Positions 7,874-16,237 are shown, counted from the stretch's first letter. The stretch is DNA of 64,000 nt from CAWDDG01 sp963801065 (GCA_963801065.1 CAWDDG010000005.1:124001-188000); one strand, 5' to 3'. The notes: generated by a model from the letters alone, not told the origin. Translations and numbers: made by a program.

Positions 7874-8650
7874 TCATGCCGCGCCCTCTTGGGTGCGCGT
7901 CGTCGCCTCGAGCGCCCGAAGCGTCGACAGCTCGAGCCGGGTCGGCGGCTCGGTGACCGCGATCGAGGAAGACACGGCCAGGTTCCAGCTCGTCGCAGCG
8001 CGGGCGTGCTCCAGCGACGCGCCGGGATGGATGTGGGTCAAGGTGAGCTCGCAGGTGGTCGGGTCGGGCTCGAGGATCCCAAGATCGGTGATGACCAGCC
8101 GCGGACCCCTGCCGGTCAGGCCCAGCCGCTCCCGGTCGCCCGGTCCGGAGCCGAACCCCACGGACGTGACGAAGTCGACCGGATCGACGAACGTCCGCTG
8201 GTTCTGCCGCACCACCACGACGACCTCGCGGCACGACGCCGCGATCTCGGGAGCTCCGCCCGCGCCGGGCAGGCGGACCTTGGGGTCGGCGTAGTCACGA
8301 CCGATCACCGTGGTGTTGATGTTGGCGAACCGGTCGATCTGCGCGGCACCGAGGAAACCGACGTCGATGCGCCCTGGTTGCAGCCAGTAGTTGAAGACCT
8401 CGGGCACGCCGACGACGGCGTCCGCCGCCTCGGCGAGGACGCCGTCCCCGATCGACAGCGGCAGCCGGTCCGGTTTGGCGCCGATGCAGCCGGACTCGTA
8501 GACGAGCACGAGCCTCGGCGCGTGGGTCACGCGGGCGAGGTTGGCCGCGGTGCTCGGCAGTCCGATGCCGACGAAGCACGAGGCCCCGTCACGCAGTAGT
8601 CGTGCCGCTGCGACTGTCATCATCTCGTCGGCGGCCCAGCTCTCGTTCAC
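7874..8650 (-). CDS. catJ: 3-oxoadipate CoA-transferase, subunit B (CatJ type)
   Basis: A 258-residue beta subunit of a family I CoA-transferase. The N-terminal region (NEMMTVAAAR-like start, CFVGIGLPSTAANLAR) and YESGCIGAKP, with candidate catalytic Glu52, closely resemble CatJ of Pseudomonas knackmussii as I remember it. With CatI it transfers CoA from succinyl-CoA to 3-oxoadipate. The GTG start at 8650 overlaps the catI stop (GTGTGA), so the subunits are probably translationally coupled. The reaction follows maleylacetate reductase in the hydroquinone pathway; a thiolase to finish the route is not in the window. Confidence 0.85.
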   Translation of the reverse strand: MNESWAADEMMTVAAARLLRDGASCFVGIGLPSTAANLARVTHAPRLVLVYESGCIGAKPDRLPLSIGDGVLAEAADAVVGVPEVFNYWLQPGRIDVGFLGAAQIDRFANINTTVIGRDYADPKVRLPGAGGAPEIAASCREVVVVVRQNQRTFVDPVDFVTSVGFGSGPGDRERLGLTGRGPRLVITDLGILEPDPTTCELTLTHIHPGASLEHARAATSWNLAVSSSIAVTEPPTRLELSTLRALEATTRTQEGAA

Positions 8651-9462
8651 ACGAGGCTCCTTGCGAGGACGTTGTCCCGCATCCAGGCCGCGAAAGCGTC
8701 GCGGTCTCGGCTGATCGCGTCCCACGCCAGGTAGAAGTCGTTGTCGCGCACGGAGTAGCCCATGGCGTACGAGGGGTGCGCGCCGCCCGGCACCTCGGCG
8801 ACGACGGTCACCACCCACGATGGCAGCACGACCTGGTCGGGCACGGCGACCAGGTCGTCCACGACCTCCTCGACGGTCACGAGCGAACGGGATGCGGCGA
8901 GCACGGCCTCCTTCTGGACACCGGTGATCCCCCACATCTGCACGTTGCCGGCCCGGTCGGCGCGCTGGGCGTGCACGACCGTCACGTCGGGCCGCAGTGC
9001 CGGTACGGCCGTGAGCACCTCCCCGGTGAAGGGGCAGGTGATCGGCCTGATGTTCTCCGTGCGGTCGACGAGGTCGGTGCCGGCGTAGCCCCGAAGGACG
9101 GCGAAGGGCAGGCCGGAGGCGCCGGCGACATAGCGGTTGGCCATCCCCGCGTGGCTGTGCTCCTCGAGCTCGAGCGGCGCCGGCCACGAGTGCTCGACCG
9201 CATCGCGGAACCGGTGCAGCGAGCCGACTCCCGGGTTGCCGCCCCAGGAGAACACCAGCCGGCGGGCACACCCCATGCCGATCATCTGGTCGTAGATCAC
9301 ATCCGGTGTCATCCGGACGAGTGTGAGATCGCGCCGCCCCTGCCGGATGATCTCGTGGCCGGCGGCAAAGGGGATCAGGTGCGTGAAACCCTCGAGTGCC
9401 ACGGTGTCCCCGTCGCGGACCAGGCTGGCAACGCCATCGGCCAGCGAGACGATCTCGGCCAT
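8647..9462 (-). CDS. catI: 3-oxoadipate CoA-transferase, subunit A (CatI type)
   Basis: A 271-residue alpha subunit. The run DGDTVALEGFTHLIPFAAGH and the segments LVRMTPDVIYD and FSWGGNPGVGSLHRFRDAVE are hallmarks of CatI rather than of the shorter PcaI proteins. I chose the ATG at 9462 because it has a GGGAG ribosome site 6 bases before it and matches the family N-terminus (MAEI..L); an ATG eight codons upstream lacks both. It is the first gene of the catI-catJ-iclR-moxR operon. Two GTTCG-N5-CGAAC-like repeats sit 39-72 bases upstream. Confidence 0.87.
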   Translation of the reverse strand: MAEIVSLADGVASLVRDGDTVALEGFTHLIPFAAGHEIIRQGRRDLTLVRMTPDVIYDQMIGMGCARRLVFSWGGNPGVGSLHRFRDAVEHSWPAPLELEEHSHAGMANRYVAGASGLPFAVLRGYAGTDLVDRTENIRPITCPFTGEVLTAVPALRPDVTVVHAQRADRAGNVQMWGITGVQKEAVLAASRSLVTVEEVVDDLVAVPDQVVLPSWVVTVVAEVPGGAHPSYAMGYSVRDNDFYLAWDAISRDRDAFAAWMRDNVLARSLV

Positions 9463-9500
9463 CGGCAGCTCCCAGGGGCGCAGCACCAGCTATGTCTCGC

Positions 9501-9534
9501 GTTCGCATCGCGGACGTATGTTCTCATGACGAAC
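9501..9534. promoter_or_regulatory. Two probable IclR-family operator sites upstream of catI
   Basis: GTTCGCATCGCGGAC at 9501-9515 and GTTCTCATGACGAAC at 9520-9534 each match GTTCG-N5-CGAAC in nine of ten arm positions. Their centres are 19 bases apart, about two helical turns, as for cooperative binding. They lie 39-72 bases before the catI start and resemble the perfect copy at 3784-3798. Confidence 0.6.
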
Positions 9535-9598
9535 TTACGACCTCGATCCCTGAGACGTCAACGGGGGCACGACCCGGCCCGAGCGGTGCCGCCGATGG

Positions 9599-10291
9599 TC
9601 AGACGTAGGGCTCGCGGGGCGCTTCGATCTGCCGCACTTCGCTGACATCCAGCGCAGGCGGCCGTTCCGTCGGGTGGTCGGCGCCACTCGGCACGTAGGT
9701 TCCGACGACCTCCACCCAGGAGTCGGCCGGCGGCGCGGCGGCGCCACGCACCTCCACCTTCACCGCCAGCGCGTCGGCCGCGCAGCAGTTCAGTGCCATC
9801 CGGGTGAGGTACCAGCCGCCTTCGTCGCGCGGCGTGACGAATCCGATGATCCGAACGGTACGGCCGGCGAGGGTCTCTTCGCCGCCCCAGCCGGCCCGCA
9901 CGGCGTAGTCGGAGATGAGCACCTCGACCGGATCGCCGGGTGGGAGGTCCGGGAAGGTGTTGTCCACCGGGGCGGCGACCGTGCCGGCGTCGCGCGACGC
10001 CGCGTCGGCACCCAGCGCCGGCGGCGCGATGAGGAAGAGCGCGAGCACCGGGAGCAGCAGAGCCCATCCGACACGTGGTCCGCCATCGTCGGCATGGTCG
10101 CCAGCCGGCGATCTTTGCCGCTCGTCGCGCCATGCTCCGACCAACCCGAGAAGTACCAGCACCGCGCCCGCTCCGAGCAGCAGCGGTCGCATGCCTTCGC
10201 GGACGTAGCGCAGGTAGATGTCGCCGGCCGAGATCCGCAGCACGGTGGCGCCGACCAGCACCAGCACCATGTTCTGCACCTGCCGGTTCAC
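9599..10291 (-). CDS. TIGR03943-family membrane-anchored subunit of a putative permease (YcgQ-like)
   Basis: A 230-residue protein with two N-terminal membrane segments (residues about 5-20 and 32-52), a third near 75-95, then an extracytoplasmic domain containing VRIIGFVTPRDEGGWYLTRMALNCCAADA, a typical DUF1980/TIGR03943 feature with a conserved Cys pair. The GTG start at 10291 overlaps the stop of the upstream permease gene (GTGA), confirming a two-gene operon. The pair corresponds to YcgR/YcgQ of Bacillus. The transported substrate is not established; metal or thiol-related export has been suggested for relatives. Confidence 0.8.
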   Translation of the reverse strand: MNRQVQNMVLVLVGATVLRISAGDIYLRYVREGMRPLLLGAGAVLVLLGLVGAWRDERQRSPAGDHADDGGPRVGWALLLPVLALFLIAPPALGADAASRDAGTVAAPVDNTFPDLPPGDPVEVLISDYAVRAGWGGEETLAGRTVRIIGFVTPRDEGGWYLTRMALNCCAADALAVKVEVRGAAAPPADSWVEVVGTYVPSGADHPTERPPALDVSEVRQIEAPREPYV

Positions 10292-11307
10292 AGCAGGACT
10301 CCGGCGACGAGCACGGCCGCGGCGACCGCGACGACGAACGTCGCCGGGGCGAAGCGGGAGGCGAAAGCCCGCCCGAAGGTCCCAGCCTGCATCGAGACGA
10401 GCTTCACGTCGACGACGGGCCCCACCACCATGAAGGCGAGCTGCGCGGCCGGCGGGAACCCGGTGAAGCTGGCAGCGACGAATGCGTCTGCCTCGGAGCA
10501 GATCGCGACCACCACGGCGAGAGCGGCCAGCGCTGCGACCGCGAGCCACGGGCGGTCGGCGACGGCGTCGAGCACACTCGCCGGCAGGAGGACGTTGAGC
10601 GATGCGGCGACAAGAGCGCCGAGGACGAGGAAGCCGCCGGCGTGCAGGAAGTCGTGCTGTGCCGCACGCCGGAAGACGGTCCATGGCTGCAGACTGTCGG
10701 CGACCGGGCGCCGCGGCAGGCGGATGAGGTCGGATCGCCCCAGGCGAAGCCAGAGCCATCCCATCACGACGGCGACGGTGAGCGACGCGAGGAAGCGCGC
10801 CAGCACCATCCCGGGACGGTTCGGGAAGGCCACCGCCGTCGACACCAGCACGATCGGGTTGATCGCGGGCGAGGCGAGCAGGAAGGCGAGAGCGGCCGCA
10901 GGGGTGACGCCGCGCGCGATCAGGCTGCCGGCGACGGGGACGGACGCGCATTCACAACCGGGCAGCACCACACCCGATAGCCCGGCGACCGGAACCGCCA
11001 CGGCTGGCCGGCGAGGCACCCAACGGGTGAAGAACGACGCCGGGACGAAGGCCATGATCGCGGCCGACAAGAGAACCCCGAACGCCAGGAACGGCATCGC
11101 TTGCACGCAGATGGCGACGAACACGGTGCCCCAGGTTCGTAGCCACGCGATGTCGAGCAGCGGCACGATCCACCGCTGCGCGACCAGCAGGGCGAGCAGC
11201 GCGACCACGACGATCCGGGGGCTGGCGATCTGGCCGAGCCGACCGCCGGTCCGCGGTCGCTCGATCGAGCCGATCGGCCGCTCTCGGGTCGAGGAGGTCT
11301 CCCCCAT
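10288..11307 (-). CDS. YraQ/DUF318-type permease
   Basis: An integral membrane protein of about 339 residues with roughly eight hydrophobic segments and the signature PGCECASVPVAGSLIARG. That Cys-x-Cys motif in a membrane loop is typical of this permease family, and a second block (FLLASPAINPIVLVSTAVAF) is also characteristic. It is translationally coupled to the TIGR03943 partner. The start is uncertain: ATG 11307 has GGAAG 10 bases upstream; 11316 and GTG 11343 are in-frame alternatives. The function is inferred only as transport, possibly of a metal-thiolate or oxyanion. Confidence 0.8.
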   Translation of the reverse strand: MGETSSTRERPIGSIERPRTGGRLGQIASPRIVVVALLALLVAQRWIVPLLDIAWLRTWGTVFVAICVQAMPFLAFGVLLSAAIMAFVPASFFTRWVPRRPAVAVPVAGLSGVVLPGCECASVPVAGSLIARGVTPAAALAFLLASPAINPIVLVSTAVAFPNRPGMVLARFLASLTVAVVMGWLWLRLGRSDLIRLPRRPVADSLQPWTVFRRAAQHDFLHAGGFLVLGALVAASLNVLLPASVLDAVADRPWLAVAALAALAVVVAICSEADAFVAASFTGFPPAAQLAFMVVGPVVDVKLVSMQAGTFGRAFASRFAPATFVVAVAAAVLVAGVLL

Positions 11308-11677
11308 GCGGCGCATGCTTCCACTGCCGAACGTCCGAGGCACGGACTCCGTGAGGACTGTGGATAGATCGGTGAGGCAACGGCGGCGGGGGATCTATTC
11401 AGGACACGTGCGCTTTGCCTGAATCGCGTGCGGCTATGCACCTGCCCTGTCGCGGGTGCTCGCGCTCATTAGCGTGGTAAGGGGTCGATCCACCACGTGG
11501 TCTTGCCGTGGCTGCGCCTCGACGAGCGGCTGGTCAGCCCGGGTGTCATCGAAGGGGATCGGCAGACCGGGGAGTGGTGGCGGCGTCTGGTCACGGTTGA
11601 GCCGTCGGTCGCGTCACGGTGCTCCTGGTCCATCGACGACAGGAGCGTCGCCACCAGAGAGCCGTAGGCTGTTCAGG
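11308..11677. other. Gene-free stretch upstream of the alpha/beta hydrolase
   Basis: No supported gene. A reading frame on the + strand from about 11488 to a TAG at 11665 encodes a protein-like stretch (LPWLRLDERLVSPGVIEGDR) but has no recognisable family or start, so it may be the remnant of a gene. TAGGCT at 11665-11670 is a -10 box seven bases before the hydrolase ATG. Confidence 0.35.
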
Positions 11678-12634
11678 ATGCAGGCTGACACGCTTGAACG
11701 CATCAGGATCGGCGGAGCTGATCAGTGGGTGCTCGAGCGATCAGAGGATCTCTCGAACCCGATTATGCTCTACCTCCACGGTGGCCCCGGCACGTCTCAG
11801 TTGACCTTGAACCGTCGCAACACGCGAGATCTCGAGCGGTGCTTCACGGTCGTGAACTGGGACCAGCGCGGCGCCGGTAAGTCCTACGCCGCGATCCGAG
11901 ACGCCGGCGCGATGAACATTGACCAGTTCGTCGAGGACACCCGAGAGGTGACCCGGCACCTCCTGCAGAAGTTTGGGAAGGAGCGGTTAGTGCTCGTTGG
12001 TCACTCCTGGGGCAGCGCTATCGGCGCGCTGACGGTTGCAAGGTCGCCGGATCTGTACTCGTGCTACGTGGGCATCGGGCAGATCGCCGACATGGCCGAG
12101 GGCGAAGCACTCTCTTACCAATGGGTGCTCAACGAAGCACGACAACGCCATCATCGGCGAGCGCTCCGATCGCTCGAACAGATAGGCCCACCTCCATATT
12201 CAGGCGACTGGCGGAAAAAGACGGTGACCGAGCGCACCTACGTCGCGAGGTTCGGCGGTGAGGTTCGAGCCAGCCGACATGGTGCCATGGGGATGGTGCT
12301 GGGCAGCGTGCTCGTCTCATCGGAATACACGTTGCGCGACCGCGTGAACTTCTTCCGAGGCGTCCTCGGTTCCAAGCGGGCCCTGTGGCCGCAACTCCTT
12401 GAAGTCAACTTGTTCGATCAGGTCCCCGAAATGCGGGTGCCGGTCTTCTTCATGGAGGGACGACACGACTGGGAAATCCCATCGATCCTCTCCGCTCGCT
12501 ACTACGAGGCGCTGCGCGCACCATCGAAGCAACTCATCTGGTTCGAGAACTCGGCGCACCTCCCCAACGCCGAGGAGCGAGAGCGCTTCAACCAGATCAT
12601 GCGGGACGATGTTCGTGAGGTGGCCCTCGCATAG
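11678..12634 (+). CDS. Alpha/beta hydrolase, proline iminopeptidase-like
   Basis: A 318-residue hydrolase with the family's conserved features: oxyanion region LYLHGGPGTS (residues about 29-38), WDQRGAGKS, the nucleophile elbow GHSWGSAIG and an acid/His region near HDWEIP and ENSAHLPNAEE. This pattern is that of S33 peptidases (prolyl aminopeptidase type), although many such proteins are esterases or lactonases. The ATG at 11678 has no ribosome site but a -10-like TAGGCT seven bases upstream, suggesting leaderless expression. GC content is somewhat lower here than in neighbours, hinting at separate acquisition. No operon partner. Confidence 0.78.
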   Translation: MQADTLERIRIGGADQWVLERSEDLSNPIMLYLHGGPGTSQLTLNRRNTRDLERCFTVVNWDQRGAGKSYAAIRDAGAMNIDQFVEDTREVTRHLLQKFGKERLVLVGHSWGSAIGALTVARSPDLYSCYVGIGQIADMAEGEALSYQWVLNEARQRHHRRALRSLEQIGPPPYSGDWRKKTVTERTYVARFGGEVRASRHGAMGMVLGSVLVSSEYTLRDRVNFFRGVLGSKRALWPQLLEVNLFDQVPEMRVPVFFMEGRHDWEIPSILSARYYEALRAPSKQLIWFENSAHLPNAEERERFNQIMRDDVREVALA

Positions 12635-12943
12635 ACAATGATTGGGACGGTAGCCCCGCCGCGTCCTCGAAGTGTCGTAGCGGGACACATCGCGAACGCC
12701 GCCGACCCGGCGTTCCTGCGGGCATCCTGGCGCGAGAACCCGGAGACGCCCGTTCTGCGAAAACTCCCGTCGCGCACTCTTGTGTGGTTGGAGATCTCGC
12801 AATATCACGCCACGGCACATGGGTAACACTGCCGTAGCATTCGGTGAAGGGACAGCGGGCCGGGATTTTGAGAGGTGCGGCATCGTAGGAACGCGGAGGC
12901 CCGTGCATTTTCATCGCCTTGTCGATGTCGTGAGGGTCGAACG
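12635..12943. other. Gene-free stretch
   Basis: No coding signal or family match is convincing in either strand. Short open frames here lack ribosome sites. GAGGG at 12932-12936 is the ribosome site of the following TTG-start gene. Confidence 0.4.
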
Positions 12944-13531
12944 TTGACCAGCGGTCGTGTCGACTTGTTTTGGGTGCCGTTGGGTGCGGGCCCTCACGGT
13001 GCCCTGGTGCGTTGGATGGGTCGGCTGTATGAGGTAGTGGTCGCGGCGCGGGACCGTCGTCCGCGCCACGACCTGTTTCACACTGCGCTCTTGGTGCGCG
13101 CGGATGGGGTGACGTCGAGGATCGAGTTGGCGGTACCGGTACAGGATGGTGATCGAGGAGTCATTGCTGAGGGGCCTGTGGGTTCGCGGTTCCTGGGCTG
13201 GTCGCGTTTGTTTCGCTACGAGGTGCGTTGCTGGGCGGGTGGCCCGATTCCGAACGTGCCCTCGGCGCTCGGTGGCCCCGTCTGTCTGAGCAGAAGCTCC
13301 GTGGCTGCTGGCAGGATCCTCGCGCTCGTTCCCGAGTTCCCGATCTGTACCTGGGGGCGTGACGAGTTGGGCGCGGGGGAGATGTGGACCTCGAATTCGC
13401 TTGTGTCGTGGCTGCTGGCCCGCGCGGGCCTCTCTACGGACGGGATCGGCCCGCCTTCGGGTGGGCGAGCGCCGGGTTGGGACGCCGGTCTGAGGGTCGC
13501 GGCTCGGTCCGAGCCGTACTCCAACCCCTGA
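12944..13531 (+). CDS. Conserved actinobacterial protein of unknown function
   Basis: A 195-residue soluble protein. Features of a known but uncharacterised actinobacterial family are visible: VDLFWVPLGAGPHG near the start, RHDLFHTALLV, FRYEVRCW, and a C-terminal GRDELGAGEMWTSNSLVSWL with GGRAPGWDAGL. I chose the TTG at 12944 because GAGGG lies seven bases before it and the preceding codons look non-coding. It lies just upstream of a decayed SRPBCC gene with which it may once have formed a unit. No function is assigned. Confidence 0.72.
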   Translation: MTSGRVDLFWVPLGAGPHGALVRWMGRLYEVVVAARDRRPRHDLFHTALLVRADGVTSRIELAVPVQDGDRGVIAEGPVGSRFLGWSRLFRYEVRCWAGGPIPNVPSALGGPVCLSRSSVAAGRILALVPEFPICTWGRDELGAGEMWTSNSLVSWLLARAGLSTDGIGPPSGGRAPGWDAGLRVAARSEPYSNP

Positions 13532-13542
13532 TCCGAGGGATC

Positions 13543-13680
13543 TGATGGCCGAGTTCAGTGCCCACCTCGTGATCGAACGGCCCCAAGCAGGGTCTTCGAT
13601 TTCGTCACCGACGAACGGAAGCGTTACGACCGTCGGATTCGACGTGCGGAGAACCTGATGGACGCGCCGGTTGGTGCGGG
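13543..13680 (+). pseudogene. SRPBCC-family protein remnant, frameshifted and truncated
   Basis: ATG at 13543 opens MAEFSAHLVIERP, the usual first strand of polyketide-cyclase/SRPBCC proteins, and after a lost base near 13585 the frame continues as RVFDFVTDERKRYDRRIRRAE. About 45 of the usual 140 residues remain. Homology stops near 13680, where the convergent hydrolase gene's 3' end overlaps. The junction looks like a deletion or recombination scar. Confidence 0.6.
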
Positions 13681-14571
13681 GACGCCTTCACCGACGGCGG
13701 ATTCGAGTGTCACCTCGGGGAACTGTTGGGATGGCCCGTCGAGCAGTGGCGCGGGTTCGTGTCGGAGCTCGCGATCGAAGAACGCGAGCGAATAGGCGTT
13801 GATGATCCGGTGCGCGTGATCCGCGCCGACCGGCCCGGTGAAACCAGGCCAGGCGACAAGCGCAGAGAGAAGTGGGGTGTCGGTCATGTCGAGGTGGAAG
13901 ATCCCGGGGATCTGCACGTAATAGCCGTCGCCGGGCAGGTGCTCGTACACGATCCGCATCGTGCGCAGGGTTTCATCGATGTCCGCCTCGGACCAGCCAC
14001 CGGCAGCCTCTCGTTCGAGTCGCATGGTGTCATCAGGACGCGCGATGAACGTGATCGGCTGTACCAAGCCGTCGCGCACCACGTCCGCAGGAATGAACCC
14101 CTCCTCCAGCAACCCCGCGCGCAAACGCGCATCGACGCGGCACGCCTCGGCCGCGACGACGGCGCCCATAGAGTGACCAATGAGACCGGCACGCTCGAGG
14201 TCGAGTCGACGGGTCAGGACGCCATTCGGATCGGCGTGAGCGAGGGCGGCGAGCTGATCGAGCGTGAAGCTCACGTCGCGCGCGAGATGAGGAATGTGCG
14301 CGTCCATGAACGCGCTGCGCGGAGGCTCCCATCGGTCGTCGTAGGCCACGCGGCGGCCATCGGGAAACACGACCATCGCAACGGAGTACGGCTGATCGAT
14401 GGCGGCGACAGCGTAGCCGTGCGAAACCAGTTCCTCGACCTGGAACGTCTGAATCTGGCGGTAGCTGCCCTTGATCCCCACCAACATGATCAGCACCGGG
14501 TAGGCGGCTTCGTCGCCCGCGATCGGCGCGCTGTCGCGGCGAACCCGCGCGTGTCTAGGGTTCGACGTCAT
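13624..14571 (-). CDS. Alpha/beta hydrolase, PAF-acetylhydrolase-like, N-terminally truncated
   Basis: A reading frame of 315 residues with the catalytic core of the platelet-activating-factor acetylhydrolase type: YPVLIMLVGIKGSYRQ (oxyanion side), nucleophile elbow GLIGHSMGAVVAAE, and PGIFHLDMTDTPL carrying the probable His. Relatives have about 70-80 more residues upstream, missing here, so the 5' end is probably lost. The ATG at 14571 shares the bases CATG with the divergent VOC start. The last 20 codons run through the SRPBCC remnant and are not family sequence. It may be inactive; the active-site residues themselves are still present. Confidence 0.6.
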   Translation of the reverse strand: MTSNPRHARVRRDSAPIAGDEAAYPVLIMLVGIKGSYRQIQTFQVEELVSHGYAVAAIDQPYSVAMVVFPDGRRVAYDDRWEPPRSAFMDAHIPHLARDVSFTLDQLAALAHADPNGVLTRRLDLERAGLIGHSMGAVVAAEACRVDARLRAGLLEEGFIPADVVRDGLVQPITFIARPDDTMRLEREAAGGWSEADIDETLRTMRIVYEHLPGDGYYVQIPGIFHLDMTDTPLLSALVAWPGFTGPVGADHAHRIINAYSLAFFDRELRHEPAPLLDGPSQQFPEVTLESAVGEGVPAPTGASIRFSARRIRRS

Positions 14572-15247
14572 GGCTCTCGCGCGGTTCAAGAAGCTCTGCG
14601 TCGATGCCAACGACCCGTCCCGGCTCGGGCCGTTCTGGGCCGACGTCCTCGGCCTGACCTGGCAGCCCTACGACAACGGCGAGGGCCTGGTGTCCGGCCC
14701 GCCCTGGCACCCCCGGATCTGGGTCAACCGGGTCCCCGAGCCGAAATCGGTGAAGCACCGGGTTCACTTCGACATCTACGCGACCGACCTTTCGCACCTG
14801 CGGGCGCTGGGGTCCGGCGTCGCGTTGCCGCAGGCGGACGGTCGAAGCTGGACCGTGATGACCGACCCCGAGGGCGGCGAGTACTGCGCATTCGTGCGGT
14901 CAGAGCTACCCGAGCAACGCCTGCACGCTCTGGTGGTCGATTGCGTCGACTCCCGCACGCAAGCCCGATGGTGGGGCCGCGTCTACGCCGCGACGGTTGT
15001 GGACGACGGGCGCGGGTTCTCCTCCGTCGCGCAGATACCGGGCATGGGAAGCCTTTCGATGGACTTCATCCCGGTGCCCGAACCCAAGACGGTGAAGAAC
15101 CGCATCCACTGGGACGTCACTGTCGCTGAGGTTCAGCCGCTCGTCGACGTCGGCGCCCGCGTGCTACGGGCCGAGGGCGGCGACATCGCCTGGCACGTCC
15201 TGGCCGATCCCGAGGGCAACGAGTTCTGCGCCTTCGTCGACGACTGA
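14570..15247 (+). CDS. VOC-family protein (two glyoxalase-like halves)
   Basis: A 225-residue protein made of two repeats of the vicinal-oxygen-chelate fold: residues 1-112 (FKKLCVDANDPSRLGPFWAD ... MTDPEGGEYCAF) and 120-225 (LHALVVDCVDSRTQARWWGR ... LADPEGNEFCAF). The DPEGNEFC motif is typical of glyoxalase/bleomycin-resistance-like proteins that bind a metal or a small ligand. The substrate cannot be told. The ATG at 14570 overlaps the divergent hydrolase start. Its last 115 bases overlap antisense the end of the DUF6069 gene. Confidence 0.82.
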   Translation: MALARFKKLCVDANDPSRLGPFWADVLGLTWQPYDNGEGLVSGPPWHPRIWVNRVPEPKSVKHRVHFDIYATDLSHLRALGSGVALPQADGRSWTVMTDPEGGEYCAFVRSELPEQRLHALVVDCVDSRTQARWWGRVYAATVVDDGRGFSSVAQIPGMGSLSMDFIPVPEPKTVKNRIHWDVTVAEVQPLVDVGARVLRAEGGDIAWHVLADPEGNEFCAFVDD

Positions 15248-15780
15248 GAGGGCGCGGCTCCGGGCTCCCACTGCCGCCGACCTAGGGACCGGGACGCGAT
15301 CGCGATACCGACCGCGCGCCCGACCCCGGACACCAGGGACCCGACGGCCGCGCCGAGCACGACGAGGATGGCGGCGGACGCGATCTGGGAGTCCAGGTCG
15401 CGATCCGTGGCGAACGGTAGAACCCCAGCGGCCACCGTGACCAGTGTCATGATCCAGCCGAAGAACGCGAACGGCCGCGGCGTCGAGACCAGCAGGAAGT
15501 GCAGCAGGGCCGTTGCGAGAAGCGCGGCAACCACACCGAGGCCCATGTACTGCGCCAACACCGAGCCGGTGTCACCCGAGCCGCCGACGAGTTCGGCTGG
15601 CGGGATCAGCGCGATGTCCAGAATCACGTCACAAATCAGGTAGCCGACGGCCGCTGTCAGTGCCGCGACCGCCGCGGCCGCTACGCCGCCGCCCCACAGG
15701 CGGCCGGCCCGGACCTGGATCCCCGCTCGCGGGCCCTGCTGCGGTGTTCCATCGGCCGCGTCCGGGCCCATGGTCGCCAT
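15133..15780 (-). CDS. DUF6069-like four-helix membrane protein
   Basis: A 215-residue protein with four hydrophobic segments (about residues 32-55, 75-97, 106-123, 136-160) in the arrangement of small actinobacterial DUF6069 membrane proteins. The last 38 residues lie antisense within the VOC gene and look unstructured, so the natural end may have been changed by rearrangement. It is the third gene downstream of the first CATCC-N5-GGATG site, after two SHOCT genes on the same strand, with gaps below 45 bases. No function known. Confidence 0.65.
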   Translation of the reverse strand: MATMGPDAADGTPQQGPRAGIQVRAGRLWGGGVAAAAVAALTAAVGYLICDVILDIALIPPAELVGGSGDTGSVLAQYMGLGVVAALLATALLHFLLVSTPRPFAFFGWIMTLVTVAAGVLPFATDRDLDSQIASAAILVVLGAAVGSLVSGVGRAVGIAIASRSLGRRQWEPGAAPSQSSTKAQNSLPSGSARTCQAMSPPSARSTRAPTSTSG

Positions 15781-15819
15781 GTTTGCCTCCTACCGGACAA
15801 GCTTCGTGACGGCGCGGTC

Positions 15820-16203
15820 TCAGGCGAGGACCTTCGCCTTCTGGGCCGCGAACTCCTCGGCACTGATGACGCCGGAATCGCGCAGTTGGGCCAGTTTGGT
15901 CAGCTCATCGGCCGAGGAGGGCGCACCGGTGGAGGCGACCTCCTGGATGTACTGCCGGGTCGCCTGTTGGCGCTGGGTGGCGTCCTTTATGGCGCGCTCC
16001 TGCATCGAGTCGCCCCTGGCGATCAGGTAGATGAGGACGCCGAGCCACGGCACAACAATCACGAACAGGATCCACAGCGCCTTCGCCCAGCCGGACAGAT
16101 CGTCGCTGCGGAATATGTCGGCGATGATCGAGATCAACAGCCAGATCCAGGCGATGAACAGAAAGAACCAGAGCGTCGTCCAGAACAGATCGAGGAGTGG
16201 CAT
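15820..16203 (-). CDS. SHOCT-domain membrane protein with PLDc_N-like anchor
   Basis: A 127-residue protein. Residues 1-65 form two membrane helices of the phospholipase-D nuclease N-terminal type (WTTLWFFLFIAWIWLLISII; WAKALWILFVIVVPWLGVLI), followed by a charged linker and a C-terminal SHOCT motif (ELTKLAQLRDSGVISAEEFA). SHOCT is a short helical module often at the end of membrane or phage proteins. It lies 34 bases after the small SHOCT gene and 39 bases before the DUF6069 gene, so the three are probably cotranscribed from the promoter with the palindrome at 16.49 kb. Confidence 0.82.
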   Translation of the reverse strand: MPLLDLFWTTLWFFLFIAWIWLLISIIADIFRSDDLSGWAKALWILFVIVVPWLGVLIYLIARGDSMQERAIKDATQRQQATRQYIQEVASTGAPSSADELTKLAQLRDSGVISAEEFAAQKAKVLA

Positions 16204-16237
16204 GACGGTGACCTCCGCAGGGTGATGGTGTTGGGAT

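Noticed and set aside
13726..15129. Long + strand open frame crossing the hydrolase and VOC genes
   Set aside because: It overlaps two recognisable genes in other frames and has no domain of its own.
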